Positions 1 to 11,826 of a stretch of DNA of 64,000 bases are shown here, piece by piece; position 1 is the first letter of the stretch, and every line of letters starts with the position of its first letter. The notes below the pieces were generated by a model. The model did not search any database, had not been told where the DNA came from, and worked only from the letters and a program-made list of their open reading frames with translations. Origin of the DNA: Posidonia oceanica (lineage: Eukaryota > Streptophyta > Magnoliopsida > Alismatales > Posidoniaceae); the NCBI GenBank assembly GCA_037176725.1, contig JAZBRS010000060.1, positions 53,596,001-53,660,000 on the forward strand. Direction: 5' to 3'. A program made the translations under genes and the position numbers.

Positions 1-151
1 GTGTTCCGAATCGGTCGAAACCTGGCTCATGAGAACTCCAGGTAGTAAGCATCACTGCCCTATATGCAAATGCAAGTGGAAAAGCAAAACGGCGGTAAAA
101 CCAAGCAATGCGAGCGACATGCAAGGGAAAATAGCATAAAACATGCAAAAC

Positions 152-664
152 AATGCGAGAAACAGAAGTGGCACGCAAAACGGTGCAAGAAAACAAAGCC
201 AGCATGTAAAACGGTGCACGAAACAGAAGCGACACGCGAAACAGTGCAGAAAACAAAGCCAGCACACAAAACGATGCGAGAAAACAAAGCAGCACGCGAA
301 ATGGTGCAGAAAACAAAGCCAGCACGTAAAACGGTGCAAGAAATAAAAGTGGCACGCGAAACGATGCAAGAAAGTAAAGCGGCACGTAAAAAGGTGCAAG
401 AAACAGAAACGGCACGTGAAACGGTGCAAGAAAGCAAAGCGGCATGCAAGACGATGCCAAGAAACAGAAGCGGCACGCGAAACGGTGCAAGAAAGCAAAG
501 CGACATGCAAGACGATGCCAAGAAACAGAAGCGGCACGCGAAACGGTGCAAGAAAGCAAAGCAAGCACGCAAAACGGTGCCAAAGACAGAGCGGGCACGC
601 AAAACAGTGACAAAAGGAAAGTGGGCACGCAAAACGGTGCCAAAACAAAGCAGGCACGCAAAAC
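152..664. repeat. 30-bp tandem array inside the LTR
   Basis: About 17 imperfect copies of a unit of about 30 bp built on AAAACGGTGCAAGAAAGCAA followed by AGCGGCACGC. The period is a multiple of three and the units rarely contain stops, so several frames stay open on both strands; these are not genes. Equivalent arrays sit in the LTRs at about 6600-7085 and 14385-14635, but not at the matching place in the LTR at 52555. Confidence 0.85.
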
Positions 665-2353
665 AGTGCCAAAGCAGGCGAAATAAAACATCGATAAAGC
701 CATGCAGATGCAGATGCAAAGGGGAAGAGTAAGAGAAGCAAAGGGGAGCAAACAGCGTAAGTGTAAGAACAAGCGCCGCTTAAAGACCACGCAATGTAGG
801 TGTGAAGACCTACAAAGGAGAAGGGAAGCAAGTGGAGGGATTGCCAATGTTCTGTGACCATTTCCCACCAAAGTATCCCACGATGTGTCTCGCACGCTGC
901 CAAAAGCTCACGATGCAATCGGATCGTGGAAAAAGAGGGGAGAAAGTCGCAATTAGTAGTGGATCTAGGGAAAACACAACACAAGGCACTGAGAGTACGC
1001 GAAAAGGGGAGACATAGTTGATAGATAAGAAGAGGGAGTCCTAATCTACATGCTCGAGGAAACAGAAAGCAAAAACCATGCGTGCAATGCAAATGGTGTG
1101 CAAATGTATGCTGTGCAGGGGTTCAGAAGGACTTACCTTGGAAATCTGAAACCTGATCTGAGAAACGCTTGGTCCATGTGAAAGAGCACTCCACCGGGGT
1201 TGTCCAGGTAGCTTGGTTGAGAAGATCCCGCGGCCAGATCTGAAGATAAGCTGGCTTCAAGGTAGAAGGGCCAGAACAGGGGAGAAAAGTGGATCTAGGT
1301 GTAACAGAGGTCCTAAGGGTGTGCAAAACAGGTCCTCCCATGTAAATGGGAGCTAAGCATGCTTAAGTGTGTGCAAAAATGCCAAATGCAAAGATGCATG
1401 AGTGCAAATGCATGTAGGAATGCAGAAAAGGACCTAAGAATGATTTTTCAGAAAACTTAGGAACCTATATGCAAGTTTTGAAAAAGTGGGTCCTAAATAC
1501 AAAGATTTTGAAAAGTCAGGGGCTTATATGCAAGGTTTTTGAAAATTGGGGGTCTGAGTGCAATTTTACAAAATGCAGGGTTTAAAATGCAATTTAATAA
1601 GGTAAACATGCATTTGAATAAGTTTTGAAATCATATGGAGGACTAACATGCAATTTTGAAACATGCAGGGGTTGAAATGCAATTTTAAAGGAAAACTGGG
1701 ATTTTAAATGGTCTGTGGATTAATCAGTGGACTTATGTGCAATTTTTAAATATGTAGGGTCTAAAATGCAATTTTATAAGTAAAAATATGCATTTGAATG
1801 AGTTTGATAAACATGTAGAGGACCTATGTGTAATTTTGAAACATGTAGGGTCTAAAATGTAATTTTATAAGGAAAAATGTTAAAAAACAAATGCTGTGCA
1901 TGCAGATGAAGGACCTATGTGCAAAAATTAAAATGCATGGGGAAAAAAATGCAACGTAGTAAGAAAAGTTGAAAAATAAATGCATTGATTAACAGATCAG
2001 AGGACTAAAACGAAAATGAAGAAAAAGACAGGATTAAAAATGCAATTTACTAAGGTAAAATCAGAACATTAAATGAGATTATTAACTAAAGGACCAAAAT
2101 GCAATAATAAAAAGATGCAGGGCCTGAACTAAAATAAATCTAAAAGGAAAACACAGTAGGAGAACTGGAAAGCAATTAGACAATTTTTTAGATTTTTCAT
2201 GCAATTTCATATGATTTAAATTCAAACTTAAATGAATCTTAAAGGATGGCAGGACTAGAATGCAATAAAATAAAAATGCATGGTAAAAATGCAATATATG
2301 GCAAAATTAGCTTAGCAAGCAGAAATAAATGAACAGTGATTGCTTAGAAGAAC

Positions 2354-2383
2354 GGCCACTGTAGCAGATTGCTACCAGTGGCC
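2354..2383. other. LTR hairpin with CACTGTAGCA arm
   Basis: GGCCACTGTAGCA and TGCTACCAGTGGCC are inverted complements with a single bulged base and a 3-nt loop. It lies where AT-rich LTR sequence meets the GC-rich block. Weaker or rearranged counterparts occur at 16391-16420 and 54944-54975. Confidence 0.6.
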
Positions 2384-3744
2384 GGAGAGGAGGAACGGGG
2401 GTGCTGGAGAGGCGCTGATGCAGCGGCGGCATGCTTCGGAGACAGGCAGAGGTCGATGCAGCGTCGGCGAGGCGTGACATTGCCAGGAGATGGCCGGAGA
2501 AGACGACGGAGCTTGACAGAGAACTCTGAAGCAGACCAGGTGATCGGGACGTCGAGGATGCGATCTGAAGGCAGGGCTGCGTTCCTGGGGCTCGTGCAGT
2601 CCTCAGGCGGTCAACGAAGGTCCTTTTTGCTAACCAGAGCGGCGAGGCGAGCTTTGAGCTTGCCGGAAAAGACGGGTCAGCGTTAGTGCTGACCCGGCGA
2701 AAGAGGGAGAAGAACTCCTATCTGAGGGGTGGGAAAGCAAGAGGGGGAGAGAACTAGCTTAGGGATGAAGAAGGTTACCTGTTTCCGTGGCTGAGGAGTC
2801 CCCCTGACATCGGTCGATTTTACAGAAGGCGGTGAGCTCGGTCCGGCTGCTGCAGGCGTCTCCGATGGCTTCTGGGTGTCTGGTTTTGCTCAGTGCATTG
2901 CTCCGGAGCTTGTTGGATGATCGGAGGCATCGTCTGCAGACCGGCACAATAAATGGCTTCTTTGGGTTCAGCCAATGTCGCCTGAGGTGGAGGGAGATGT
3001 TCACTACTCTCCGAATCAGTTCGAAGATGCCGGCGAGCTCCTGGGTGCTTGGTGATGGGTTCTGGATGCTTAGGTTAGGTCGTGGGCTGCTGGAAGAGAA
3101 GATGGCAGCCGGGTGGATTTTCTAGAAGGAAATGGGTTAAGTGTTTGCTGTGGAGGGTTTAGTCTGTAGGGAGGATGAAGGTTGAAGACTTGGTGGTTTG
3201 AGATGGTTGGGTTCTGGTGAGTATCTGGGTGGAGTTTGGGATGATTTCGGGCTCAGGGGAGTTAGGAATTTCGGAAGGGGAAGTGTTGGGTTCTGCTACA
3301 AATTCAGGTGATGTTGGGGGGTGGTTTCAGGGATGGCTTTGGTCGTAGAAGGAAGGGAAGGGATGCTGGGCTTCTGGGTGGATTTGGGGGATGAAATGGG
3401 AGAGGTTTGCTGGGTGTTGGAGGCTCTGGATCAGATGGAAAGGAAGAGGAAGAAGAGTTGCAGAATTTGCAGAGGAAGAGAGGGAGAATCGGGTGCTCTC
3501 GGGTGCTCTCAGGTGCTCTCTCTCAAGGGGATCCAAAGGTGGTGAAGGAGGAGTGGAGCTGAGGCTTTAACGGGGCTGGAACTGGAGCTGCGCGGGCTGG
3601 GGATTTGAATTCCATCGGCACGGGCAACTGCAGCTAAGGTGAAGGGAGGCGGCCGGCGAGGGTGACGGGCAATAAATGCCCCTGGAGAAGCCGCTGAGAG
3701 AGCCGAGAGAAGAGAGGGAGTTGTTGCTCGAGATCATAGAGGGG

Positions 3745-4800
3745 GAATTTTGGATTCAAAACGGAAGGAGGGAGAGCTATTGGTTCGCGGGAGAAGGAAG
3801 AAACTGAAGAAGAAGAAGGAAGAAGAAGGGTGGAAGAGAGGAGGAAGAAGGCAGGCCGTGGGCTGGGCCTCACGCGTGAAAAAAAGGAAAAAAAGAAAAA
3901 AAAGAAAAGAAGGGAAGGGGAAGGAGGCAGCAGCTGGGGTTGAGCGGGCCGGATTGGGCCAGAAAAAAGAAAAGAAATAGGAAAGAGGAGGAGAGGAAAA
4001 AAGGAAGAGGAAGAAGGAGAAGAAAATTAAAATGGAAATAGAAATAAAAAGAGAAAAAAGATTTGAAAATGTTTTTAAAGTAGTTGTTTAAGTTAGGATT
4101 TTTTATTAGGTTTTTGATGATTGTTTTTAATTAGTTAATTAGGATTAGAAGGGGTTTTATTATTTGATTAGGATTTTAAGTTTTCTTTGAATTGTTTTTT
4201 GATTTTGTTTTAAATGTTTGTTAAAATTTTTGATTGTTTTTAATTATGTTTTTCTTGTTAAGTCTTTGGGATTTTTAATTATGATTTTTTGATGGATTGT
4301 TTTTTAGATTAATTAGGGTGAGTTTGGCTTAGGATTTTCTTAAGTCTTCTTTGATTTGTTTTTAATTTTGTTTGTTAAGTTCTTTTAATATTTTTTTTAG
4401 TTGAGTTCATTTTGTTAAGTCCTTAGTTGAGTGCTTTTTTAAATTGTTTCAAGCTTTTTGATTATCTCTTTTTCCTTTTTAGTTAAGTTTTCAAATTATT
4501 TCATATAGATTTGTTAGGCTAAGTCTTTTCTTAATTACTTGCCTTAGTATTTTAAATTGTTTTCTTTCTTTTTAGGATTTTTTTTTGATTGTTTTTAGTA
4601 GGGTTTTTACTTTTAGTTTGTTTTGATTATATTTTGATTTTTTCTTGATTTTATAGTATTTTCTTTTTGTTTGTTTTGCATTTTTTAGATTGCCTTCTTA
4701 GTTTTAGTAGGATTTAGTTAGATTTTTGTTTTTTAATTGTTTGTTTAAGTTTTTAATTATTTCTTTTTAGGATTTTGATTAGTTTTTCTTTTGTTTTGGA
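3745..4800. other. Purine-rich then T-rich tracts of the LTR
   Basis: A GA-rich segment (about 3745-4075) is followed by about 700 bp dominated by T runs such as GGATTTTTTATTAGG. The same pair of tracts recurs in the LTRs at about 9975-10935, 17820-18790 and 56180-57130. No coding capacity. Confidence 0.7.
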
Positions 4801-5511
4801 GTTTTAAAGGTTTTAAGGGTTTTTCAGAGATTTAGTAGAGGAAAGGAAAAGAAAAGGAAAAGGAAGAAGAAAAGGCAGAAATGAAGGGGTAAAGAAGAAA
4901 GAGAGGAGTTGAAGGAAAGTAAATATTAGAAAATCAAGAAATAAGCTAAAAATAAAATAAAAATACAAATAAGATGTCGAAGAGATAGATGCACAAGTTG
5001 GGCCCACAGACAAGCAAGAAAAGGAGAGAGAAGGGAGTGAAAAGAAGGAGAATAATCAGGAGAGATAGAGGAGAGAGAAAAGAATAATCCAGGAGAGAGA
5101 AAAGGATAATTTGAAGAAAAGAAGGGGTTAGAGGTTTAGAAAAGAGGTGAAATTTTGGGAGTGTGTGGCCTAGGGTCTCTAGTATTGGACCTAAGGTTTG
5201 GGTTTGGACTTGGGAAGGTTTTGAAGTGTAGAAAATGGGTAGTTTTACTTAGGTTTTCTAGGATTTTTGGGAGTGGTTTTGGTTTGAAATTTCTAAGGGT
5301 TTTTGGTGGGTTTGCTAAGTTAGGGATGGTGAGTTTTCCTATGATTTTTGGGTAGTTTTTGGGCTTGGGAAGGAGATGTGATTCTAGGTTAAGTTTGGGC
5401 TTGTTTTGGAGAGGAGGATGAAAGGGAATGTGTAGGTTTGGACCTAGATTTGGATCCAGAAGTCACCAGAGGATTCCAATTGATTTAGCCTGTCGAAATG
5501 GAATATCAACA

Positions 5512-5835
5512 CATGGGTTTTGCTCACACTCTCTCACACCCTAGGATTTTTTTCTCCCTCTGGAGGTGTAAGTCCTAAAGGGGTTCAGACACTTCGTCTG
5601 TCCTCACTGCATGGTGGCTCCCTCACTGGTTAGGACATCTAAGTAGTGTCTGGTGAGGTAGAGGGTGCTCATTCCAGAGCAGGCAAGCATCTCTGATTTT
5701 CGTCATCGGGCTTATGATAGTAATGCACATAATACATTTACATCTTCTCTGCTGAAAAATAAACAAGCCTAAAATGCATGGGAAAGATGGAATACAAGAA
5801 GTAAGAGAGAAAAGACTCTACAAGGCAGCGGCGGG
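5512..5835 (-). other. 3' UTR fragment of element B
   Basis: Non-coding sequence just downstream of the integrase stop in the minus sense. It matches element A at about 25435-25620, sharing TTTTTTCTCCCTC, GGTGGCTCCCTCAC and CATCTAAGTAGTG. The match runs almost to the LTR edge at 5511, where no purine-rich priming tract is seen. Confidence 0.7.
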
Positions 5836-5921
5836 TTACTGGTAGTACTTCTTGAGGTAGCATGAATTGACCGGCTCAGACTGCTTGACCTGGTCCATGT
5901 CCTCAAGGATTGCTGTGCCGC
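5836..5921 (-). pseudogene. Integrase C-terminal tail of element B (last exon-like piece)
   Basis: On the minus strand this encodes the end of integrase, finishing LKKYYQ and a TAA stop (5836-5838), as in element A (stop at 25848). The reading continues upstream at 11822 after the 5.9-kb solo LTR. It is severed from the rest of pol and cannot be expressed as such. Confidence 0.8.
5917..5921. repeat. Target site duplication GCCGC, left copy
   Basis: GCCGC immediately left of the LTR start TGTAGTAATCCC; the partner is at 11822-11826. Confidence 0.9.
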
Positions 5922-6595
5922 TGTAGTAATCCCGATCGGAATCAGGCTCACTATTAGCGGCGATTGGATCCGAGGAAGAGGCTCAACTCGAAAACACTTA
6001 AAATCGAGGAGAAAAGGGAAAGATAAGACAAATCAGAGTCGCCACCATGTCTATTAACGGAAGACAAGGAAAACCGGGGGAAATGCGTGAATTAACACGC
6101 AAAACCAAGCAAGAAATGCAAAGCAAAGCAATGCAAAGGGAAACAAATGCAAATACATGCAAATGAGATGACTCTAGCCTAGGATAAGGGCAATATGGTC
6201 ATTGTGGGTCAAAAGACAGGGCAAGGACTCCTGTTACGTGCGGGGAAGGTGTTAGGCACCCCCGACACGCCCGAGAATCGGTCTTTCTAGGCTTACGCTC
6301 GCATACGCAGGGAAATGCAGGATTGAATGCCTATGTGCCTATGAATGCCTAAATGAATGCTCAAGGAGTGCTCTAAGTGGGAAAATGCAAGGCAGGGAAG
6401 TAAACGTGCTCTCTAAGTGCTCAGCTACGCTGTCCGTGTTCCGAACCAGGCGAAACCTAGCTCGTGAGAACTCCAGGCAGTAAGCATCACAGCCCTATAT
6501 GCAAATGCAGACGAGAAAGCAAAACAACGTCAAAATCATGCAATGCGATCGACATGCAAGAGAAAATGGCGTAAAACACGCAAAGCAAGGCGAGA

Positions 6596-7085
6596 AACAA
6601 GAACGCACACAAAACGGTGCAGAAGGACGAAACTGGTGCGCAAAACAAGCGAAAAAAGCAAGGCGGCACGCAAAACGAGACAACAAAACAGAATGGCATG
6701 CAAAATGGTGCAAAAGAACGAAACCGGCACGCAAAACAAGCGAAAAAACAAGGCGGTACGCGAAACGAGGCAAGAAAGCAGAATGGCACGCAAAACGGTG
6801 CAAAAGAACGAAACCGGCACGCAAAACAAGCGTAAAAAAACAAGACGAGCGCGCAAAACGAGACAACAAAACAGAATTGCACGCAAAACGGTGCAAAAAA
6901 GACGAAATCGGTGCGCAAAACAAGCGAGAAAACAAGGCGGCACGCAAAACGGTGCAAAAGATGATAGCGGGCACGCAAAACTGTGCCAAAAAGAAAGCGA
7001 GCGCGCAAAACGGCGCAAAAGCAAAGCGGGCACGCAAAATGGTGCCAAAACGAGAGCGGGCACGCGAAACGGTGCCAAAACAGCG
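6596..7085. repeat. 30-bp tandem array with 90-bp higher-order period
   Basis: Units of 29-32 bp ending GGCACGC. Three variants alternate, beginning AAAACAAGCG, AAAACGAGAC and AAAACGGTGC, so the array repeats as triplets of about 90 bp. Length changes between variants cancel, which keeps long open frames by chance. Confidence 0.85.
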
Positions 7086-9974
7086 AAGCAAAACCCCGGG
7101 AAAGCTATGCGAATGCTAATTGCAAAGAAAAAGATCAGAAGAAGCCAAAGAGAAGTAGAACAGTGCGTGTGTGAGAACAGACGCTGTTCGGGGCCACAGA
7201 GAGTAGGTGTAAAGACCTACAAAGGGGAGAGTGAGCAAATGGAGGGATTACTGCTTCTTTGTGACCGTTTCCCACTAAACCGCTCCACGGTGTGTCTCGC
7301 ACGCTGCCCAAAGCTCGCGATGCGATCGGATCATGGAAAAGGGGGAAGAAAGTCGCATTAAGTGGTGAATCCAGGGAAAACACGACACAAAACACTCAGG
7401 AGTACGCGAAACGGGGATTGGAATTGATAGACAAGAAGAGGAGGTCCTATTCTACATGCTCAAAGAGACCGAAAGCGAAAACGAGGCAAACTATGCAAAT
7501 GGCATGCGAATGAATGCAATGCAGGAGTTTAGGAGGGCATACCTGGAAATCCTGGAGTCTGATCTGAAATCTGCCTGGTCCATGCTAAAGAGCGCCTCGC
7601 TGCGGTCGCCTGGGCAGCTTGCTTGAGAAGATCCAACGGCCGGATTGGAAGATATCGCAGCTTCAGGGCAGAAGGGCCAGAATAGGAGAGAAGAACAGAT
7701 CTAAGTGGTCAGGAGGTCCTAGGGGTGTGCAAAAGGGTCCTCCCAGGTGGATGGGAGCTAAGGGGGCTCTGGTGTGTGCAAAGGAATGCCAGATGCAAGA
7801 CTAAGTGGATGCAAATGCATGCAAGAAGCGAGAAAAGACTAGAAGGGAATTTTTAGAAAAGTAGAGATTCAAAAGCTATTTTTGAAAAGAGAGGGGGTTT
7901 AAATGCAAATTTTTGAAAAGGATGGGGCTTACAGGCAGGGGTTCTGAGAACAGGAGGTGACAGAGGGTAGTTTTGCAAAAAATAGGCTTCAGAACACAGC
8001 TTTTGAAAGTAGGTATGCATCAGAGGAAGTTTTGAAAGCAAATGGCAAGCAGAATGCAATTTTTTTTTAAAAAAAACATCAGGGGCTAAAATGTAATTTT
8101 TCCAGAAAACAGGGTTCTGGGGAGTCTAGGAATGCAGGTGGAGGGTCTACATGCAACTTTGCAAGCATAGGAGCTAAGATGCAACTTTGGGGCAAAACAG
8201 TCTTTTTTACATGACTTTAAAGTGATGCAAGGACCTATGTGTCATTTTTAAATTATGCAAGGGTCAAGTATGCAATTTTAGATGCAAAGTGTGCTCTGAA
8301 ATCACTGACCATGGACTGATATGCAATTTTTTGAAAATGCAAGGTTGAAAATGCAATACAATAAGCTAAGATGCATGCAAAATGGTTACTATGCATTTAA
8401 AATGGACCTAGATGCAAAAATGAAAAATCAGAGGGACAAACATGCAATGCAGTATGCAAAAAATTAAAATTAAGACCTAAGTTCTACAGTGCAATGGATC
8501 AGACAGCAAAAATGAAAAAAAACAGGGACACAGAATGCAATATGATAAGGCAAACTATGCACATTAAGATTACATGAACTACTGTAGGACCTGGATGCAA
8601 AAATTGAAGGCAGAAGGGCTGAAACGAAATTTTTTACAACTAGCAAGCACAGTAAGTGGACTATCATGCAAATACTAAAAACCATAAACAGATCTTGCAA
8701 TTTAACATGGTTTTAGATCAAAATAACATAAGTCTTAACATGATTTGGACCTAAACGCAATAATCAGAAACTTAAAACAAACAAAATGCAATGCAAGTAA
8801 AATTAAACAAGTTAACGAAAAAAAGAAAAGAAGAGAACTTACAGTGGATGGAGGCCGGAGCTCGCCGGCGTTCCCCTGGACTGGTGGAGGGGAGGTGATG
8901 CGAGGCGGCGGAGAGCTGGGGGGAACCGGCGGGGCGCGACGGAGGCGGAGGAGGTCTGCGACGGAGCTTCGGCGGCGGCGGGCGCGCGTAGGGAGCTGCT
9001 GTCCTCGTAGCGCCGGCGACCGGTGCCGGAGAAGAAGGTGAACTTCGGCGAGGGCTTGCGGGCGGCACAGGCGACGAAAAGCCTCGGGGAAAAGCCGAGG
9101 AGCAAGAGGGTGACGAGAGGAACCCGGGGGAGGTCTGCTTCGGCCCTCACGCGCGCCGGAAAAGCCCACCCACCTTGGTGGCTTTCGGCCGGCCGGAGAG
9201 AAGTGGGGACGGCGGAGGGCGGCGGCTGCTGTGCTGGGGAGCCTTGGGGGACGTTGCCGGAGGTCTGAGGAGGATGACGGAGATTCCAGGGGGGTCTTCT
9301 ACGGCCCGGAGCGAGATCTAGTTCGACCGGAGCTCCACTGTGAAGGCCGAGGTGGATACGGCGATGTGCGGCGCTCCAAGGCGAGGCGAAGGCACGGGCG
9401 GCTAGGTGGTTGTTCGGGGAGTGCGTGGGAGGAAACAGAAGTGGATTTCACTGAGTGTGGAGGAAGATATGGATGTTTGAAGATTTTGGCAAAAAAGAGG
9501 ACCCAAGTGTTTGTAGTGGAATGCGGTGGCTGTGGGAGGTTTCAGGGTGAGATATCGGGTGGATTGTGAAGGTGGGAACTTGGTGAGTACGATGGTGGAG
9601 TTTGGGAATTTTTGGATGCTCGTGGTGGTGGGTTTGCAAAGAAGAAGGTCGCTCTGAGCTTGCTTGGGTGCTGGCTGCTTCGGGGAAGGATTCCGGCAAG
9701 GATTGGGGGTCTTTTTGGGTTCTGGAAGAAGGGTGAGAGAGCTGGTGACTTCCTCTTCGCAGCTGTGTCGGCCGGACCCCTTCTGATTCCAAAATCCCAA
9801 GTTTTGATCTTCAAACCTTGCTGGTTTCCAACAGTCAAAGGGAGAAGGCATGGGTTGCTGTCCTTGGTTTCAGGCCACAGGGTAGGGTGGTGATGGTGGT
9901 CGTGGGTCGTGGGTGATGGTGGGAAGTCAAGGTGGTGTCAGGGAGGTTTGAAAAAAGAAAACCAATGAGGGAGG

Positions 9975-10935
9975 CTGCTGTCGTTTTTGGCTGTGAGAGG
10001 AGGAGAGGAATGGAAGAAGAAGAAGGGAAGGAAGGAAGAAGAAGGAGAAGTGGTCGGCTGTGGGCTGGGCCTTGAGCACAGTAAAAAAAGAAAAGAAAAT
10101 GAAGGGGAGGAAGAGAGGAATGAGAAGTGGAAAGAAAGGAAGGAAGAAGAAGAAAGGAAGAGAAAGGAAATAAAATTTAGAAGAAAAAATAAATTAAAAA
10201 TAAGTAAAAATACTAGAAAAGTTGTGTTGTGAGTTAGGATTTTAATTAGATTTTTAGTGACTGTTTTTAGGTTAATTAGTGTGTTTTGGGCTTGATTAGG
10301 GTTTTATGGTTTTGTTTTGTTCTTAATTTGTTTTCCATTTGATTAAGTGTTTGTTAAATCTTTTTAAATTGTTTTAAAAATTGTGTTTCCCTTGTTGGAC
10401 ACTTAGAATATTGATTAGGATTTTTTTAGGATTTATTTTCGTATTAATCAGGGTTGGTTTTGGGTTTTTAAGTCTTAGTCTTTTTAGGGTTTGTTTTTCT
10501 TAAGTCTTTTGGATTAGGTTTTTTAATTTTTATTTGTTGATTTTTCTTGATGTTTTTTAATTAGGTTTCTCTTGTTTGATTAAGAGTCTTCAAGTCTTTT
10601 TGATGTGTTCTTCATTCTTTTTAATTGAGTTCTCAAATTGTTTTTCTTAGGTTTGTTAAGTTAAGCTTTTCTTTCATTAATTACTTATCTTAGTGTTCTT
10701 AACTGTTTCACTTCTTTTTTAGGGTTTGTTTTTTAATTCTTTTGGTAGGGTTTTCACTTTTGGTGGGTCTTGATTTTGTTTTAGTTTTTTCCTAGATTTT
10801 TCGGTATTTTATTTTGGTTTGTTTCGCATTTTTTAGTTTGCATGCTTGATTTTCTTTTTAGCTTGATTTAGTTAAGTTTAAGTTTTTAATTGCTTGCTTA
10901 ATGTTTTTTAATTGTTTTTCTTAGAGTTCTGGTTT
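9975..10935. other. Purine-rich and T-rich tracts of solo LTR E
   Basis: GAAGAAGGGAAGG-type purine sequence to about 10200, then T-rich sequence with repeated GATTAGGGTTTT and TTTTTAATTG words. Nothing coding. Confidence 0.6.
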
Positions 10936-11821
10936 GTCTCTTTTATGTTTTGGAATTTTACAGATTTTTAGGGGTTTTTATGGGTTTTTGCAAAAGAAAG
11001 AAAAGGAAAAGAGAAGGAGGAAGAAAATGGAAAAAGGGAGAAATGAAAGGGAAAGAGATGAGTTGGAGGGAAATGATTTTTTAAAATTCAGGGAAAATGC
11101 TAAAAATAAAATAAAAATAGGAATAAGATAGAGAAGGGATAGAAGCACAAAGGGGGCCCACAGCCAGGCCAGGGAAAGGGCAAGAAGGGGATGAAAAGGG
11201 AGATGATAATCAGGAGAGAGAGAGAGGAGAGAGAAAAAGATAATCCTGGAGAGAGAAAAGGATAATTTGGGTGAATGAAGGTCTTAAAGGTCTTGGAATG
11301 GGATGAAAAATGGCGAGTGGGTAGTCTAGTGCTTAAGGTATTGGGCCTAAGGTTTTGGTTTGATTCTAAGAAGGTTTTGGAGGGGTTTTAAGGTGTAGAA
11401 AAAAGGGAAATTCACCTAGGTTTTCTAGGGTTTTTGGGAATGGATTAGGTTTAGAAATTTCTAGGTTCTAGAGTAGGTTTGTTGAGTGGGTGTTGGTGGA
11501 TTTTCCTATGGATTTTGGTCAAGTTTTGAGCTCGGGAAGAGGGGTAAAGGCTTAGGTCAAGTTGGCTGGTTTTGAAGGGTAGAAAGGAGGGTTAGGGTTT
11601 GGTTTTGGCTTGGGTTTTGGATGGTTTCAGGGTAAGGTTTTGGGATGGTTTCAGGGTAAGGTTTTGGGGTTAGAAAATGGGTGTGGTTCTAGGTTTGGCT
11701 TTGAGGTTTGAGCTGGAGTTTTGATTTGGGGAGAAGGATGAAGAGAAATGTGCGATTTTGGGTTTTTCCTAGCCACCAGAGAGATCTGCCGATTCAGCCT
11801 TGTCGAAATGGGGTGTCAACA

Positions 11822-11826
11822 GCCGC
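11822..11826. repeat. Target site duplication GCCGC, right copy
   Basis: Follows the LTR end GTCAACA directly; the partner is at 5917-5921. Confidence 0.9.

Larger units (their letters stand above)
1..5511 (-). mobile_element. LTR of a Tat/Ogre-like retrotransposon, cut by the window edge
   Basis: This is a long terminal repeat read on the minus strand. Its right end (...ATATCAACA) matches the ends of the LTRs at 11821, 19515, 33458 and 57454 (...GGGTGTCAACA; minus strand TGTTGACACC...). Position 1 corresponds to about base 512 of the LTR starting at 5922, so roughly 0.5 kb lies outside the window. Internal order is shared with the other long LTRs: a 30-bp tandem array, a stretch rich in AATGCAA words, a GC-rich block (about 2350-3130), a GA-rich tract and a T-rich tract. 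It looks closer to the LTRs at 5922 and 13710 than to the one at 52555. It may be the 3' LTR of the interrupted Tat element B, but is more likely a separate insertion (see findings). No protein-coding function is evident. Confidence 0.8.
5922..11821 (-). mobile_element. Solo LTR E, Tat/Ogre-like, inserted in integrase of B
   Basis: A complete 5.9-kb LTR, TGTAGTAATCCC...GGGGTGTCAACA in plus orientation, flanked by GCCGC on both sides. B's integrase reading is interrupted exactly here, between 5921 and 11822. There is no internal region, so this is a solo LTR left by LTR-LTR recombination. It has the family layout: a tandem array (about 6600-7085), an AATGCAA-rich stretch, a GC-rich block (about 8850-9430), a GA-rich tract (9975-10200) and a T-rich tract (10240-10935). 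Open frames in the GC-rich block are compositional, with no recognised domain. It is the same subfamily as the A LTR at 13710-19515. Confidence 0.92.

Noticed and set aside
64..732. Long Lys/Thr/Arg-rich open frames on both strands in the LTR arrays (also about 6500-7360 and 14236-14750)
   Set aside because: They follow the 30-bp tandem array, whose period is a multiple of three; open in several frames at once, no domain, no conserved start.
8735..9850. Open frames on both strands in the GC-rich block of solo LTR E, and equivalents at about 2370-3120, 16365-17025 and 54900-55590
   Set aside because: GC-rich composition gives few stops; frames are not conserved between LTR copies and show no recognisable motif.
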